NCBI GenBank assembly: GCA_949752795.1
Contig: OX457061.1
Location: 8,677,239 to 8,741,238 of the forward strand
Length of the DNA: 64,000 bases
Direction: 5' to 3'
Source: Hyperoodon ampullatus
Lineage: Eukaryota > Chordata > Mammalia > Artiodactyla > Ziphiidae
In this document: positions 1-11,724 of the stretch, in pieces
Layout of the letters: each line of letters starts with the position of its first letter
Position numbering within the stretch: position 1 is the stretch's first letter
Position numbers and translations under genes: made by a program
The notes under the pieces: generated by a model
What the model saw: only the letters and a program-made list of their open reading frames with translations
Databases searched by the model: none
What the model was told of the DNA's origin: nothing

Positions 1-430
1 GGGATCGCTTATGAGTCAGGGCAGGGTCTGACGGTGAGCATCTCTGCGCCCGGAGGATGTCTCCTCGTTTGACCTGGATTCCCGCTCTGAGCCGCCATCT
101 GTTTGGAGTTGGAGATGGAGCCTCCCTTGGCAGAGCTGGATCCTCCGGCCCCTTCTTCTCCACCTTTCTTCTCATGAGTCTTTGTTCCTGGTACCCCAGG
201 AAAATGTGTGACGACAGTGGACTGTTCCACAGATGGGGCGATGTGATTGGTGCTACTACCATCTCTCCATCATCTTCTCCGCTTCTTTGAGACACTCCAT
301 GGCTGCACACTTAGCAGACGTTTGGCAGGACTGACGTTTGTTGACAAAGACCTTTAAGTCAGCATCTTCCAACCAGTCTAGGCTTTTAAGCAGTCTTTCC
401 TCACGCTCCTCCTAAAGGAGTGAGGTGCTC
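1..430 (-). pseudogene. Possible decayed retro-copy, parent gene not recognised
   Basis: Read on the minus strand, this stretch has two coherent coding-like segments in different frames. The first includes LLKSLDWLEDADLKVFVNKR and continues to about AEKMMERW, where it meets two consecutive stops. The second, one frame over, includes APSVEQSTVVTHFPGVPGTK and a Gly/Ser/Lys-rich tail. A charged, plausibly helical first part followed by a frameshift and stops suggests a disabled coding copy, not chance. The 3' end would be left of the window, so no poly(A) tail or target-site duplication can be seen. It may be a processed pseudogene in the RALGPS1 intron, or a chance frame in GC-rich DNA. I do not recognise the parent protein. 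Confidence 0.3.
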
Positions 431-570
431 CCAAGGGCAGTGGACTGCTGGGGGGAGCGCAGGGACACCGGGGGTCACAGGGCGGCTCACGGGAGAGTCA
501 TTAGTTAATGACCGCTCCTATGTGGCAGGCCACTGATGATCTCACGGGAGCTTTGTTTCAGCCACATCAT

Positions 571-660
571 CCTCCCCAGAATGGGGAACTGAGGCTCAGT
601 GATGTCAAGACACTTAACCGAGGCATGAGCCAAGTAAGTCAGGATTTGAACCCACAGTTT
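571..660 (-). repeat. MIR SINE relic
   Basis: GGGGAACTGAGGCTCAG followed by TTGAACCCACA is the reverse complement of the MIR core. Confidence 0.6.
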
Positions 661-984
661 TCAGGGTGGGAGACAGGTTGTCGCATGGGGACGAGTCCGC
701 CATGGGGACAGGGTCCTCGTTTGGAGCCAGCACCATGTGGGCGGCTTCCTGGCATTCTGCTCTCAGAGGCACCCCTACTCACAGGTTTCTGCTGCAGCTC
801 ACACTGGACGGGCTTTGTCAGTGTCTGTGAGGCTGGATGGCCACAGATTTGTAGACCCTGGATCTCCTGGGCTGGGGCCACCTCCCAGGTCCCTGGTCCC
901 TTGACTCCCCCGATGGAGTCTTCTCCTGGTGGTTCTGGCTGCCTGGCATTTAAGAGCATCTGCCATTTATCACCCGCTTACCAG

Positions 985-1110
985 GAGGTGGCTAAGTGCT
1001 TTCACACAACGTTCCTCCCAGCTCTGTGAGGGGCACTGTTCTCACCCTGTCTTAGACGAGGAAACTGGGGCTCAAGGAGGTAAAGCCACCCATTGGCCTG
1101 TCATTAGGGA
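985..1110 (-). repeat. MIR SINE relic
   Basis: The stretch from GTGAGGGGCACTGTTCTCA to GAGGAAACTGGGGCTCAAGG matches the reverse complement of MIR, diverged. Confidence 0.55.
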
Positions 1111-1778
1111 TGGAGACACAAGTGCTCACATAGGGAGGATGTCTTTTCCAGGTGAGCCAAGGGCCTGCATCAGTCAAGCTGCTCCAGGTGGGGGAGGTCA
1201 GAGCCTACTCCACCTGGAGCCTGGGGAGTGACGCTGGCTTTGAAGTGCAGTGTAATGGCAACTTTTCCCCAAGGCCAGCTTTTAGGAGACTATAGGCAGG
1301 TGGTGGCCAGCCTTCCCTCCCAAGGCAAGCACTGCAGGGCTGGAGGAGGGCTGTGACAGGTGGGGCGGCTCTGGCTGGGCCCAGGCAGGCTAGCATCAGC
1401 ACAGAGGAGCCAGGATCTTCAGCCACTGGAACCACTTCCAGTGCTTTGAGAAGATTTGTTATTTGAATGTTCACGGCCAGAAAATGCAAGATGAGTGGGC
1501 AGTGGTATCTGGTGAACTCCAGAAATAAAGGCATTTCTCCAATTGATGGGGCCTCCCAACTCCAGAACCACAGATACCTTTCCCAGCAACATACTGGGAA
1601 CAAGTGGCTGAACAGAATGTATCCCAGGAAGGCCATTCTACTGCTCCCTCTCAGGGATAGATCTTGAGGAGGAGTGGGGGAAGAGGGCTGCAGTAGGCCA
1701 CCCTCCTCATGGGAAGTCTGGTCTGGGGAAGCTGTGGGCTGGCAACCAAGTAGAACACCTCAGTCCCAAAGTGTGTTC

Positions 1779-1890
1779 AAGAAGAAGAAGAAGAAGAAGA
1801 AGATGATGATGATGATGATGATGATGAAGATGATAAAGATGATGATGATGGGGACAGGATGGTGACGATGAGGATGAGGATGATCAAATG
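1779..1890 (+). repeat. (GAA)n/(GAT)n compound microsatellite
   Basis: A run of GAA triplets (about 1779-1803) passes into GAT triplets (about 1803-1850) and then degenerate GATGAG/GATGG units. Translated, it gives only homopolymers such as poly-Lys, poly-Met or poly-Asp and is not a gene. The CHR SINE at 1900 was inserted at its right end, and GATG units resume after that SINE. Confidence 0.95.
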
Positions 1891-1899
1891 ATGGGATGG

Positions 1900-2118
1900 G
1901 GGCTTCCCTGGTGGCACAGTGGTTGAGAGTCCACCTGCCGATGCAGGGGACATGGGTTCGTGCCCTGGTCCGGGAGGATCCCACATGCCGTGGAGTGGTT
2001 GGGGCCGTGAGCCATGGCTGCTGAGCCTGCACGTCCGGAGCCTGTGCTCCACAACGGGAGAGGCCACAGCAGTGAGAGGCCCGTGTACCGCAAAAAAAAA
2101 AAAAAAAAAAAAAAAAAA
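1900..2118 (+). mobile_element. CHR-family tRNA-derived SINE
   Basis: The element begins GGGCTTCCCTGGTGGCACAG and has a Pol III A box (TGGCACAGTGG) and B box (GGTTCGTGCCC). Its body ends ...GTGTACCGC followed by about 27 A. A 13-bp target-site duplication, AAATGATGGGATG, lies at 1886-1898 and again at about 2116-2128. The family is non-autonomous and is mobilised by L1. This copy differs from the other three at several CpG sites, such as CACAG for CGCAG, as expected from methylation decay. Confidence 0.95.
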
Positions 2119-2154
2119 TGATGGGATGATGGTGATGACGGGGAGGATGGGTAC

Positions 2155-2310
2155 CAGGCAACGTGCTAAGCAGTACTCGTTCACTATCCTATTTAATCAC
2201 ACAATACTGTGGGGCAGGCACTGTTCTTATCCCCACGTTATAGACAAGGAGTCTGAGGCTTAGAGAGGTGGAGTAACTTGCCCAAGGTCACAACATAGGG
2301 AAGAGGAAGA
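2155..2310 (-). repeat. MIR SINE relic
   Basis: GTGCTAAGCAGTACTCG, then ATCCCCACGTTATAGACAAG and CTTGCCCAAGGTCACA, follow the reverse-complement MIR over most of its length. Confidence 0.8.
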
Positions 2311-4214
2311 TGGTTGGTGCCGTTAAGGTGGAAGCAGCCAGGGTCCTGCTTAGGCCAACAGCATCATGAGAATTCAGACTGGCTGAGGCAGGTCTGAAAG
2401 GCATCTTCTCCTCAGTAGTTGTCTAGGTACACATTAGGCGGTAGGTATCTTGGGGGTTAAATTTCAGAAAGCCCTGAGTCTCTGTTGCTGGTCCAGGAGT
2501 GGGGAGCAAGGAGAAGTCTTGGATAATAATTACACTGAGGCCTCAGTAATCTTGTCTTAGCGGAAGTACCAGCCCCCCCCCATTCTTCTAGCTCAAGTGC
2601 ACAGGGCCCCTGGTAGGAGTGTACCTGTGGAAGGGTTCAAGTGATGCTGTTCATCAACAGTGTCCACCTGCACCAGCAAACGCTTGCTGGGAGGCCGTCC
2701 CATTGGACGAGGTCTTGGTCCTTGCCGCTACCTAATGACTTACCCTCATCTGAAGGCAGGAAGCTGCCACCCTAAGTTCTGCTGGGCCTGGGATGTCCCT
2801 TCCTGCAGTACTTGTTAAAGGGCTTTTGCTGCCTGGGAATCACATTTTTCTCTGGGTAGCATCCCTGATCCACTGAGTGGGTCCCTAGGAGCCATATCTG
2901 CACTGCATGCTTAGCTAAGGGGACAGAACCACCCCTGAGCCAAGCCAGGTCAATCAGGTTTTCTCTCTTGGCAATTAAGAACCAGATTTGAGAGGCTGAC
3001 AGTCAGGCTCTGTGGCTCGCTGAAGCTATAACATGTAAACTTGGGAGCTACGAGGCATCAAGCTTCCCCAGTGTGAGCCGAGAGGTCTAGAAATCTGGGC
3101 TGCAGAAGGAGAGGAGAGCATAGCAGGTATGCATGGAGAAGGGTCAACACCAGACGGAAGGAGGGTCCTGTCCACCTTCTAGGACCTGACTCTGAGAGGT
3201 TGTAGGTGCTGGACAGAGAGGCAGTGGGCAGAGATTTCTCAGCTACCTGTGAAGTCGCAGCAGCTAACAGACAGGGCCCAGCCCTTGTTTGTCAGGGTCC
3301 AAGGACAGGATCAAGCAAAAGGCCAGGGACTGTTGCCCGCTTTTCTCTCCCAGAGGGGCCTGAGCTCCTGGGTGGAGCCTTACTCACCAGACGTCAGTGT
3401 CTGATGCTGACAACAAGGCAAGAGAGGTCATCTCTGGGGGAAACCAAAATCAGAAGCTTGGCACATCACCCAACTGGGCTGCCACCCAAGGCAGGGCAGC
3501 AGAATGGAGCAGTGGGATGGACCCGGGGAACCAGACTGAGGGGTAGGAAGGGGAGGGCCACCAGCCTGGGGGGTTCCTGGGCCTCAGCCACAGGGGATGG
3601 GGGTGGGGCAGTGAGGCCCTCTGTGAGGGTCACCCTGAGAACAGCCATCCTCGTGGCTGCACTTCAGTTGAAGTGGACCCCTTGCCTCCAGGATCGCCCC
3701 CAGAACTTCGCCTCCCTCTCCTAACATGCTGCAGAGTTTGGGGCCCAAGAGGCACCCTTGAACCCTGGCAATCCCAAGGCATCTACCAGAGTCCTCTGAC
3801 CTTCTCCAGGAAGAAAAGGAGTGTTTTAAAGACTCTGACTTGGGGGTAGCAGGCTTGGGGCTCTGCTGTCATGACTCCACTTTCCTGGGGTCTCCCTAAG
3901 GATGCTAGATTTCATAGGCTAAAGACAGCACAGTGCGGAAACTGTGTCACCCAACCTCCTCTACACCCCAGAGCACCTACAGGCCAAATGTCGACAGCAC
4001 CCTCTTAAAGGGGCCTTCCCCGCAGTCACCCTGGAGGCCAGCAGGGCTGGCAGACACTTGCCTGCACTGTAGCCCATCCACCCCATGACGACTGAACTGC
4101 CATGTGGGAAATTTTCTCTTCGTCCCATCCAGCCTTAGACTCCGGGATCTCTTGCTTGCTGGCGAGAAGTTCCTACTGAGCGAAATTCACACACATCCCA
4201 AAGTAAGTTCCCCG

Positions 4215-4345
4215 ACAGGAGCAACTGCACCTATGTGTCCAGTATTTCCTGTGAGCATCCTCCCTGTAGAGCTGGGGAACCTGAGGCTTGGAGAGCTTGA
4301 GAGACATGCCCAAGGTCCCTGAGAGAGTAAGCAGCCCTGACCTCA
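4215..4345 (-). repeat. MIR SINE relic
   Basis: GGGGAACCTGAGGCTTGGAG and ATGCCCAAGGTCCCTGAG match the reverse-complement MIR core. Confidence 0.65.
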
Positions 4346-5079
4346 GCCCTGCCCACCCCTCCACCCTCCAACGCTGCTGACAGGGTCCAGAAGTCACGAC
4401 GACCTCTCTCTGCAGAGGAACACTCAGAACTTCAGGGACCAGGGCTCATCACGGAGCCCACCCCTCCTGCAGAGACTCAGCGGCACGCAGCTTCCCTGGG
4501 CCACCTCTCCCCTCCTTGGACACGACTCAGGCCTCGCAGCCTCCTCAGGTCCCAGGAACCCCCTTGAGGGCCCACTGTGGTCCTCTTCACCCAATGTCCT
4601 CGGCTTTTGCTGAACCATTGCCTCTACCAGAAGCCACCCCTGAGCCCCCAGTCTGACTCGGGTCCCCCTGCTGGGCTTTCCCGTCGCGTCCTCTTCATGA
4701 ACCCCTGTGCACCTGGCATCGTGGACTGAATCTCTGTCTCCCACCTCGGCCGTGAGCCGTGACTGGCCCCCTGATGCAGCTCGGACTCCCCAGGAAGGAG
4801 GATGAACAGCTCTGCTTCTGCGGGGGGGGGGGCTGGCGCCCTTTCCTCTCCTGCTCCCTTCCCCTCTCCCGCCAGAGGGGCTTCCTCCAAGGACCCCTCG
4901 GCCTCCTAGTCTCTCCGCCACCCATAGTTTGGCCTGTCTGTCACGTGAGAAGGCCATTCTGCACAGCCTGGCAACGTCAGACTAGAGCAGAAGGATGGCT
5001 GAGTATTTCGGAATGAACTTTGTGACGTGCTTTCATATTTCACCCCTTAAAAAGTGACCAGGAAACATTTCTGATTACA

Positions 5080-5290
5080 CCCTCTTTGAGAAAGTTAAAT
5101 GTTATTTTTTTCCTGGGTGAAAAAGAAACATTTACCCATTGTAGAAAATTTGGAGAATACAGAAAAAGAAAATAAAGTCTCTCAATAACTCTACAAGCAG
5201 AGACAGCCAAGAGGAATGATATTATGTACCTTCAGACATACACACATATGTGTTCATCCCCATCACCCGCTTCGCTCTCTGTAAAAACTT
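5080..5290. repeat. Unclassified ancient interspersed repeat
   Basis: An AT-rich island in GC-rich flanks contains TAGAAAATTTGGAGAATACAG followed by an A-rich stretch and CTCTACAAGCAGAGA. A similar motif series occurs at about 61476-61620, so this is probably an old dispersed repeat. I cannot name its family. Confidence 0.35.
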
Positions 5291-5697
5291 CATTTAAAAT
5301 GTTTAACTCCTACGCTGAGATTCTTGTTCTCACTTCAGTGCCAACGCAGGCATAAAGAAGCAGCTGTTACCTCTTACGGACAGGCCCGACTAACTCTCCC
5401 TGCTGCCCGTTCCGTTTCTGAGGAGGCTGAGGTTTGCTTGAGGCCAGCCTGGTGCAGCGTCCACAGTTCCCACCTTCCACTTCATCCAGGATGCATTGAA
5501 AATGCCTTTCCGGGGCCACCTCCCTGCCTCCTTGGGAAAGCAGATGTGACGCAGGGCTCTCCTGCCTTTGTCCCACTCCCAGGACACAGGTGAGAAAACA
5601 TCAGGTCAGGGACGTGAGGGGCGTCCCACCCTTGCCCCCTCCCGAGACTCTGGCCTCTGGCTCCCCAGGGCCCTGACCCAGGACCACCACTGTGTCC

Positions 5698-7327
5698 TCA
5701 TTCTGGGCCCTGAAGACAGGGAGGGTCTTTGGGGGCCGCCTGGGGGCTGAGAAATGACCAGCACTGCCCAGGGTCTGGCCGCCTCAGGGTTCCCGTCTCT
5801 TCCCGTCCCTCCTCAGCCCACGGGCCCTGCGACCTGCTGAGGCTGAGCTGGATGAGGGGCAGGAGGGTGAGAGCAGCGGCAGAAGGCCCCCTTGGCTCTT
5901 TGGACCCTCCACGGTCCCAGCAGGAACAGCGGCTGGGTGCGGCCACTCCGCCAGACAGCAGCCGGACGGGTCCCGGGACTCTGGGGGCTCCAAAGCGGGT
6001 GCTCTTTAAGGCTGGCCACTTCAGGAAGCACTGGGCGCAGCCTGAGCTCCGGCTGCCACCCAAGGATGCCTGGGGGCCACAGGGCTGAAACGTCCAGGGG
6101 AGTGAATCAGGAAAGGCAAACTCGCAAGATGGGCCACACGATCCCACCCTTGGCCAGACAACGAGAACCATCCTACCCGCCTGTTCACAGCAGCATAAAG
6201 GCTGACTATGATGTGCCCTGAGACCAACAGAGGGGTGTGTGCCGGCGGCGGGTCGCTGGCCTGGGCCTCCCGGCCCTGCATGCTGGTATTTGGCTCCATG
6301 TCTCTTCCTGGCCAAGGCCAAGCTTGTCACCAGGGCTGGGGGGCAAGTCAGTTGAAGGTTGTAGCCTGTAAGCTTCAGGGCTGGGGGGCAAGGTGCTGCC
6401 CCCCCCTCCCAGCCTGGCCTCTGGGGACTGGGACAGACAGGACCTCCTCCTCTGGGGGGGCTGGCCCAGCCCTCTCCTGCACCCTTGTCTCTGGTTCTGA
6501 CGCCACCGTCCACCCATGCAAGTGTAAAGATGCAGGGAGAGCGGGTTCTTACAGCGTCTGCTGGGAACAGCGGGCGGGGAGCCCGGCAGGGGAGGCTCCT
6601 TGGGGACAGCCGCTGGTCTCTGGGGCCAGGAAGAGTGAGGCCCGGCTCCCGGGGAAGAGGGAATCTGCTCCCCTTCAGTGAGCAGGGGCAACGTGGCATG
6701 GGGGAGGCCGGCGTGGACGGAGGTCCCGTGGGCCTGGGCTCTGGGCGGGTGGAGGTTAGGAATAAGGGGGCCCAGGCAGCAACAGAAACTGTGGCCACTG
6801 AACCGTGAGAGAAAGCGTGTGAGATAAATCCCCTCCGGGTCTCCCGTGGGGTCTTCAGCAAAGTCTAGAACGCTCACATGCTTTTGAGGGAGTGGACTCT
6901 TTCTGGGGGACATGAGAAGAGGCCAGTGCAGGATGGACATGGAGACTGGAGGCTGGGCCGCGGGAGCTGGAGACCGAGGGGCAGCTGGCGTCTGGACCGT
7001 CAGGACTGCCCTGGGTCTCAGAAGGCGCCAGAGGGGACATCCTAGCCCCGCCGGCATCTTCCAAAGCAGGTGGTCTCCTGTTCCCCTCCGCAAGAAGGGG
7101 CCGGACCGGGAGCTGGGTCCCAAGGAGGTGAGGGACAGGCCATTCTCCTGGAGGCGGGGCTGGACACCTGCACAGGCCAGCTGTCTGTGAGACCAGCGCT
7201 TGCCAGAAAGCCCACCCAGTGTCCTGTGAGAGACATTCAGATGGAGAGCGGGTCTAATGCTAGATCCTAAGTGAAAGAGACAGAAGAGAAACGCTGCAGC
7301 GTTTGGTGTTTCCCCCGAGTGGAGCAC
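5698..7327 (-). other. GC-rich block with long chance open frames; no gene supported
   Basis: Two minus-strand ATG frames of 387 codons (6861-5698) and 373 codons (7327-6206) overlap in different phases, and plus-strand frames are also open. The predicted proteins are Pro/Gly/Arg/Ser-rich with no domain I recognise, which is what high-GC, stop-poor DNA gives. No splice, promoter or polyadenylation pattern supports a gene. A noncoding RNA cannot be excluded from sequence alone. Confidence 0.5.
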
Positions 7328-7394
7328 AGCACCGTCTCCCTGAGCGGGAATTCTCTCTCCACCTTCCTCCCTGGTAGCTCTGATCTCAGCCGTG

Positions 7395-7500
7395 GGTGCT
7401 TAGTAGGAACTGGATCTGCCACCCTCAGTGACTGGCAAGGTGTCTGGCAGGGAGCAACTGCTTAATAAACAGCTTTGAATGAATGAGTGAACGAGTGAAC
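7395..7500 (+). repeat. L2 LINE 3' end (probable)
   Basis: GGTGTCTGGCAGGGAGCAAC, then TTAATAAACAGC and repeated GAATGA units, resemble the L2 terminus (…CAATAAATGTTTGTTGAATGA). Confidence 0.5.
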
Positions 7501-8069
7501 ACAGGGAAAGGATGAGTGAACGAAGGAATGAACGAGCCATGAGCAGCTCCAGGTGTGGAGACTATTCAGGATCAATGTCCTCTCGTTGGCCCGTGGTTGG
7601 GGAGGTGCTGGACTGCCCGTAAGCCCCCTTCCTCGGGGCTGCCCCACGAGTCCCCTGACCGGTGCTGAGAAAAGTCAAACTTCCGCTCGTCAGATGCGGA
7701 GTCTGCCCGGTGCCTGTCTGGCTCTCACCCCTCCCTGGGGTGGGCAGGGAGAGGGCAGCGGGGCCCGTTTGCCTGTGCTCCCCAAGTCAGAGCAAACGTC
7801 CCTCCAGGAGGCCTGCGGCGGGACAGAGGGAGCAGCTCCGAGGGCTCAGGGCGTCGTCCCTCCCCCTCTCCAGCCCCCACCTGGGGTTTCACGAGGACTG
7901 ATGGACTGGCTGCCCGACGTGGGGCCGGTCCCTGCAGCGTCACGGCGGCTCTGGACGAGGCATGGTGGCGAAGAGGTGGGCCCCATGATCGGGGGAGGTG
8001 GACGTGGGTCAGCTCTGCGCACCGGGGCGGGTGAGGCGGGACTGCCACGTCACCTCTCCACGCCTTGCT

Positions 8070-8190
8070 GCCCACAGGCACGAAACGAGGACATTTTACG
8101 AGTAACCACCGCACAGCTAGGTCTGAGGATTGGGAGAGACCAAGACAGTGCCTGGTACACAGGGAGTGCTCAGCAAAGATCACTTATCCC
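8070..8190 (+). repeat. MIR SINE relic, 3' part
   Basis: ACAGTGCCTGGTACACAGGG followed by AGTGCTCAGCAAA corresponds to the forward MIR end. Confidence 0.6.
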
Positions 8191-8296
8191 CACATGATAG
8201 CACTCTGCCCTGTACGGACTGGCCGGATTCACCCCTTCTCTGGCCATTTATGATTGTGGAGGCTGAGGAGACAGGCGGCTTCAACACCAGAGGAGG

Positions 8297-8470
8297 GGTG
8301 TGTGTATATGTGTGAGAGGCATGTGTATGCCTGCATTGTGAATGTACACCCAAATTTGTGTGAGCGTACGTGAGTGTGCGTGTGTATGTGTGTACATACA
8401 CACGTACGCAGAGGGTATAGCGTGTGTGTGTGTCCGTGTGTGTGTGTGCCTGTCTGTGCACACAGGCCGC
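8297..8470 (+). repeat. Degenerate (TG)n tract
   Basis: The tract is about 170 bp of interrupted GT/TGTATG repeats with CGTACG and GCATAC interruptions. It is alternating purine-pyrimidine and could be length-polymorphic. The Cys/Val and His/Thr frames across it are artefacts. Confidence 0.85.
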
Positions 8471-11458
8471 TGTGCACACAGGCTAGTGGAGGGGCTACTC
8501 TGAGGGACGGTGCAGACCTGCCTCTGCGTCACTGGGTCTCCCTGGCTCCCCTCAGAACTTAAGTCGCCACGATGCCCTTCACCTTGGGCGGCGCCTAGGC
8601 TGTGGGAGCTCCCCGTGCAGTGTCCCTGTCTTCCCAGAGCCCACCTGGTGCCTGGCGCAGCGGAAGCGGCAGCAAGCGGAGTAGGCGCAGGGGGTGAATC
8701 CCCGGGGCAGACGGGCTGGCTGCAGGGAGCCCAACCCCGGGCCAGGGTCCCCTTCGTTCACCAGTGCCCAGCACGGCAGGTGTCGGCCCAAAGGCCTGAG
8801 GCCACGGGGGTGCAGCGCTCTCAGACCCCACCAGGCGGAGCCACAAGCCCATCTCCAGACGAGGCCTGTTCTCAGGCGTCTGGTTTCCAGAACCCTCATT
8901 TCAGACCAAATCTACACCCAGGTCTCCTCGGGCGCTGGCCTCAGACTCCCGGGCCAGCCCTGGACCAGGTGTTACGCGGGGCTGCCCGAGCAGGGGCTGG
9001 GACGTCAGCCCCATGCCCAGCCTGCCCAGCGGCCTTCCCGCCTTGGCAGCCCCGCCCGTGGGCTGCGCACACTGCCCTGTGGGAGCCACAGGGCAGCCTC
9101 ACCAGGCTGGGCCGCCAGTGAGGTCGGGGGGGCTGGTCTCCAGCTCCCCGGGCCCTGAGCGACTCCCCTGGGAAGGAGGCCGAGCGGAGGCCACACTCAC
9201 CTTGCCAGCCCTGAAGACATCTCTTCACTAAACTCTGAGCTCTCACTACTGCCTGCAAGAGGAACACAGATGGATGAGTGCGGCCGCCTCGCAGAAGAGG
9301 GGCCACCCGGAGCGGCCCGTTCTCCTGGGTCACCGGGCCCGGGCCCCGAGCTGCACAGACATGCCGGAGGAACAGCTTCCTGACCCTGTGGCTGTCAGCG
9401 TGGCTCGGCTTCTGCTTTGCTGCTGCTATTTCTGACTCTCGGCCCATCCCGTCCCACTGTTTCCTGCCCCTGAGGGTGGGTCCTCCACTCCCTTCCCTGC
9501 CCCTGAGGGCTGCAGCTGCCTGCCCACCAGTCCTCTGAGGTCTGGGCCCTTAGGCCTGTGTCTTGGCCTGGCCTGGCTTCACCACCGCCTCCCTTCTGGC
9601 CCAAGTAAAACCAGTGTCAAACAGGCCTCACCTGGTGAAGACAGGGGCCAAACGAGCACACTTCTTCCTCCGCAGGTCAGGGCTCGACTAGACGCTGGTC
9701 AGGGAGCAGCTGCCTAGCAGCAGACAGAGGCCCCGACGGAGCGCCCCTTCAGATCCTGGGCAGTGTGCTCACAGCGGGGCCCAGCCCTCCCCCAGGTCTG
9801 CCCCTGTGGCCGACTTGGACTCTCCAAGGCCCGGCTTCAGCCACGAGGACAGCAGAGAGATTTTCTCGAAGGGGCCTGGGTTCCACACTCTTTGCCTGGG
9901 CTGCCTGCTGACACCACAGCCGGGCAGTGGGAAGGGGAAAAGGAGGAGATCTCAGGTCCCTTGGGAGTTACAGGACGGAGGGGACCAGTTCAGCTCCAGA
10001 CAGGGCACATGCACATACAGCAACGTGCTCCCAGCCTTTCAGCTCCAAACGGAAAAACATCTGAGTTTCCCGAGTAGAAGAGCTGAGAACCAAACTGCCT
10101 GGTGATCTCCCACCTGGATACTGGACAGCATTGCGTCTGACTCAGTTTTCTGTCTCAGGAATAGAAAGGCCTGGGCTCAGGCACAGCTCAGAAAGTTTCC
10201 TGGATGTAAAACAGCTGTTCTGCTGCCCAGCTGAATGCTCTTGGGCCAGCATTTCCCAGACTGGTTCCTCAGGACCCCATCCCAGAGGACTCTCCAAGGA
10301 AGATGGTTCCGGCCCAGATAATGAGGGAACCTGCAGACTCCGCTGCCTTCTGGGAGACCCACAGAGCCCATAAGCACGTTAAAGTCTCTGGGAAGGGACC
10401 TGCCTACGTGGTTTATTCCAGCCTTTCCCCAACACACAGACCCTGAATTCTTTCCCCAAGGCACACCCATGAACCGCAGGCTACACTTTCCTAAGCTGGT
10501 ATAAACCCCGGACTGGGTCCAAGTGGGATGACCTCCTTCCTGGACAGAAGGCAGACATGGACCTTGCTTGTCACAGACTTTCCAGGACGTAGGAGACAGC
10601 TGCCCCCTGCAGTGGCACTGCCTCAGAGACTGGCCTCATTTCATGAGGACGTGGGATGTGAGATTCCTGCCCGATTGTCCTGTCCGCACCACCCTCTTCC
10701 TTTCCATGGGACCCTCCACCTTACAGGCCTCCGACTAACCTGCTGCCAGCCCCAGGAGCACTCCCTGTTAAGGGAAGTAGACACACAGACTACAGAAGCA
10801 TGGGCACACTGAAAGGACACGGCCAGTGGAGCGTACGCTTGTCTGACAGCAGAAATGACCTAGGTGACCTGGTCAGGTGACCTGGACACTGCAGCGGGAC
10901 AGACCTGTGACCAGATCTCAACACCATCCTCAGCTCTGACCCCTCCCCTCCTGGCCCCAGCAGCTCAGTTTCTGTCCTTCCACTGACATAAGCACCATTT
11001 CTGGCTGAAGTTCAGACATATGCTTTCATCCCAGAAGATCAGTTTTTTACCCTCCCTCACTCTGGCTTCTCAGTGTGAAGACAGGGGCACAGTGAGCACC
11101 CAGTGGCCACCCCGCAGCACCTCCTCCTCTGCCCTACGGGTGGGGGCTGTGGCTCCCCAGGGACGGAGCCCCGCGGGGGCAGCGACCAGGCTTTGGCAGT
11201 TGCCGGCCAAGGATGGCGGGTCTCAGGTCCTTGTCCAGCCTGCCTGCCACTCTCAGGGCCACCAGCAGGATGAGGACAAACCCAGGGCATTTCGTGAAGC
11301 CTCGGAGGCCGGGAAGCAAAGGCCTCCCTAGCTCTGGTGACGCCTGTGGGGAGCCCCCTCTGCAGGGGGTGAGGGGCCACCGGGCACTGCACGGTGACAC
11401 AGAGACACACGCCGGGCTGTGGCCCACCCGCTGTGGTGTGCAGGCCGGAGACGCTTAC

Positions 11459-11616
11459 CGAGGGCGAGTCCATTGGTGACGGCAGAGGAGGAGGCGAGGG
11501 CGAGGCCCCTGCGGGGGCTGCGCGACTCCAGGACGCTGTCGTCCAGCAGGTGCCTCGCTTTCTCCGATGGGAATGTCGCACTTTTACTCTCAACTACACT
11601 CAACTGACACATCATA
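11459..11616 (-). CDS. RALGPS1: RALGPS1 coding exon (linker, MMCQLSVVE exon)
   Basis: This 158-bp internal exon encodes part of the linker between the RasGEF and PH domains of RALGPS1, a cytoplasmic/membrane exchange factor for RalA. Its translation starts [19 protein letters not shown] and includes [18 protein letters not shown] and [11 protein letters not shown]. This matches RALGPS1 as I remember it and is distinct from the paralogue RALGPS2. The acceptor is a long pyrimidine tract ending TTTTCCAG|T at 11616, and the donor is CTCG|GTAAGC at 11459/11458. The exon supplies the third base of an Asn codon begun in the previous exon (AA|T) and ends one base into a Gly codon. It is Ser/Arg-rich, probably disordered, and could be phosphorylated. 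The next exon lies outside the window. Confidence 0.93.
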
Positions 11617-11724
11617 CTGGAAAATGGAAAGGAAGAAAGAAAGGCAAAGCTCCTTATCTAGGGAGTGACAGTGGTTACACCTGCCCTGGCGTCCTGAGCA
11701 GACGGCGCAGCTGCAGGAGAAAGA

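Larger units (their letters stand above)
1..11458 (-). other. RALGPS1: RALGPS1 intron downstream of the last visible exon
   Basis: This region follows the GT donor at 11458/11457. It should run to the exons for the PH domain, none of which I could find here, so the intron is at least 11.4 kb. It is GC-rich, especially 5.6-9.6 kb. Contents seen are one CHR SINE, a GAA/GAT microsatellite, a GT-rich tract, several MIR relics, one L2-like end and an unclassified old repeat. The stretches 2.35-4.2 kb, 4.35-5.08 kb and 8.5-11.4 kb show no gene or repeat that I can support. Confidence 0.6.

Noticed and set aside
1760..2184. Open frames rich in poly-Lys, poly-Met, poly-Ser, poly-Phe or His
   Set aside because: They are translations of the GAA/GAT microsatellite and the SINE poly(A), not proteins.
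8180..8532. His/Thr-rich and Cys/Val-rich frames
   Set aside because: They cover a degenerate GT repeat.
10180..10440. MER20-like DNA transposon
   Set aside because: CAGCATTTCCCAGACTGGTT is suggestive but the rest does not follow the family well enough to call.
1..11400. RALGPS1 PH-domain exons
   Set aside because: No minus-strand segment resembling the PH-domain exons was found, so they should lie left of the window.
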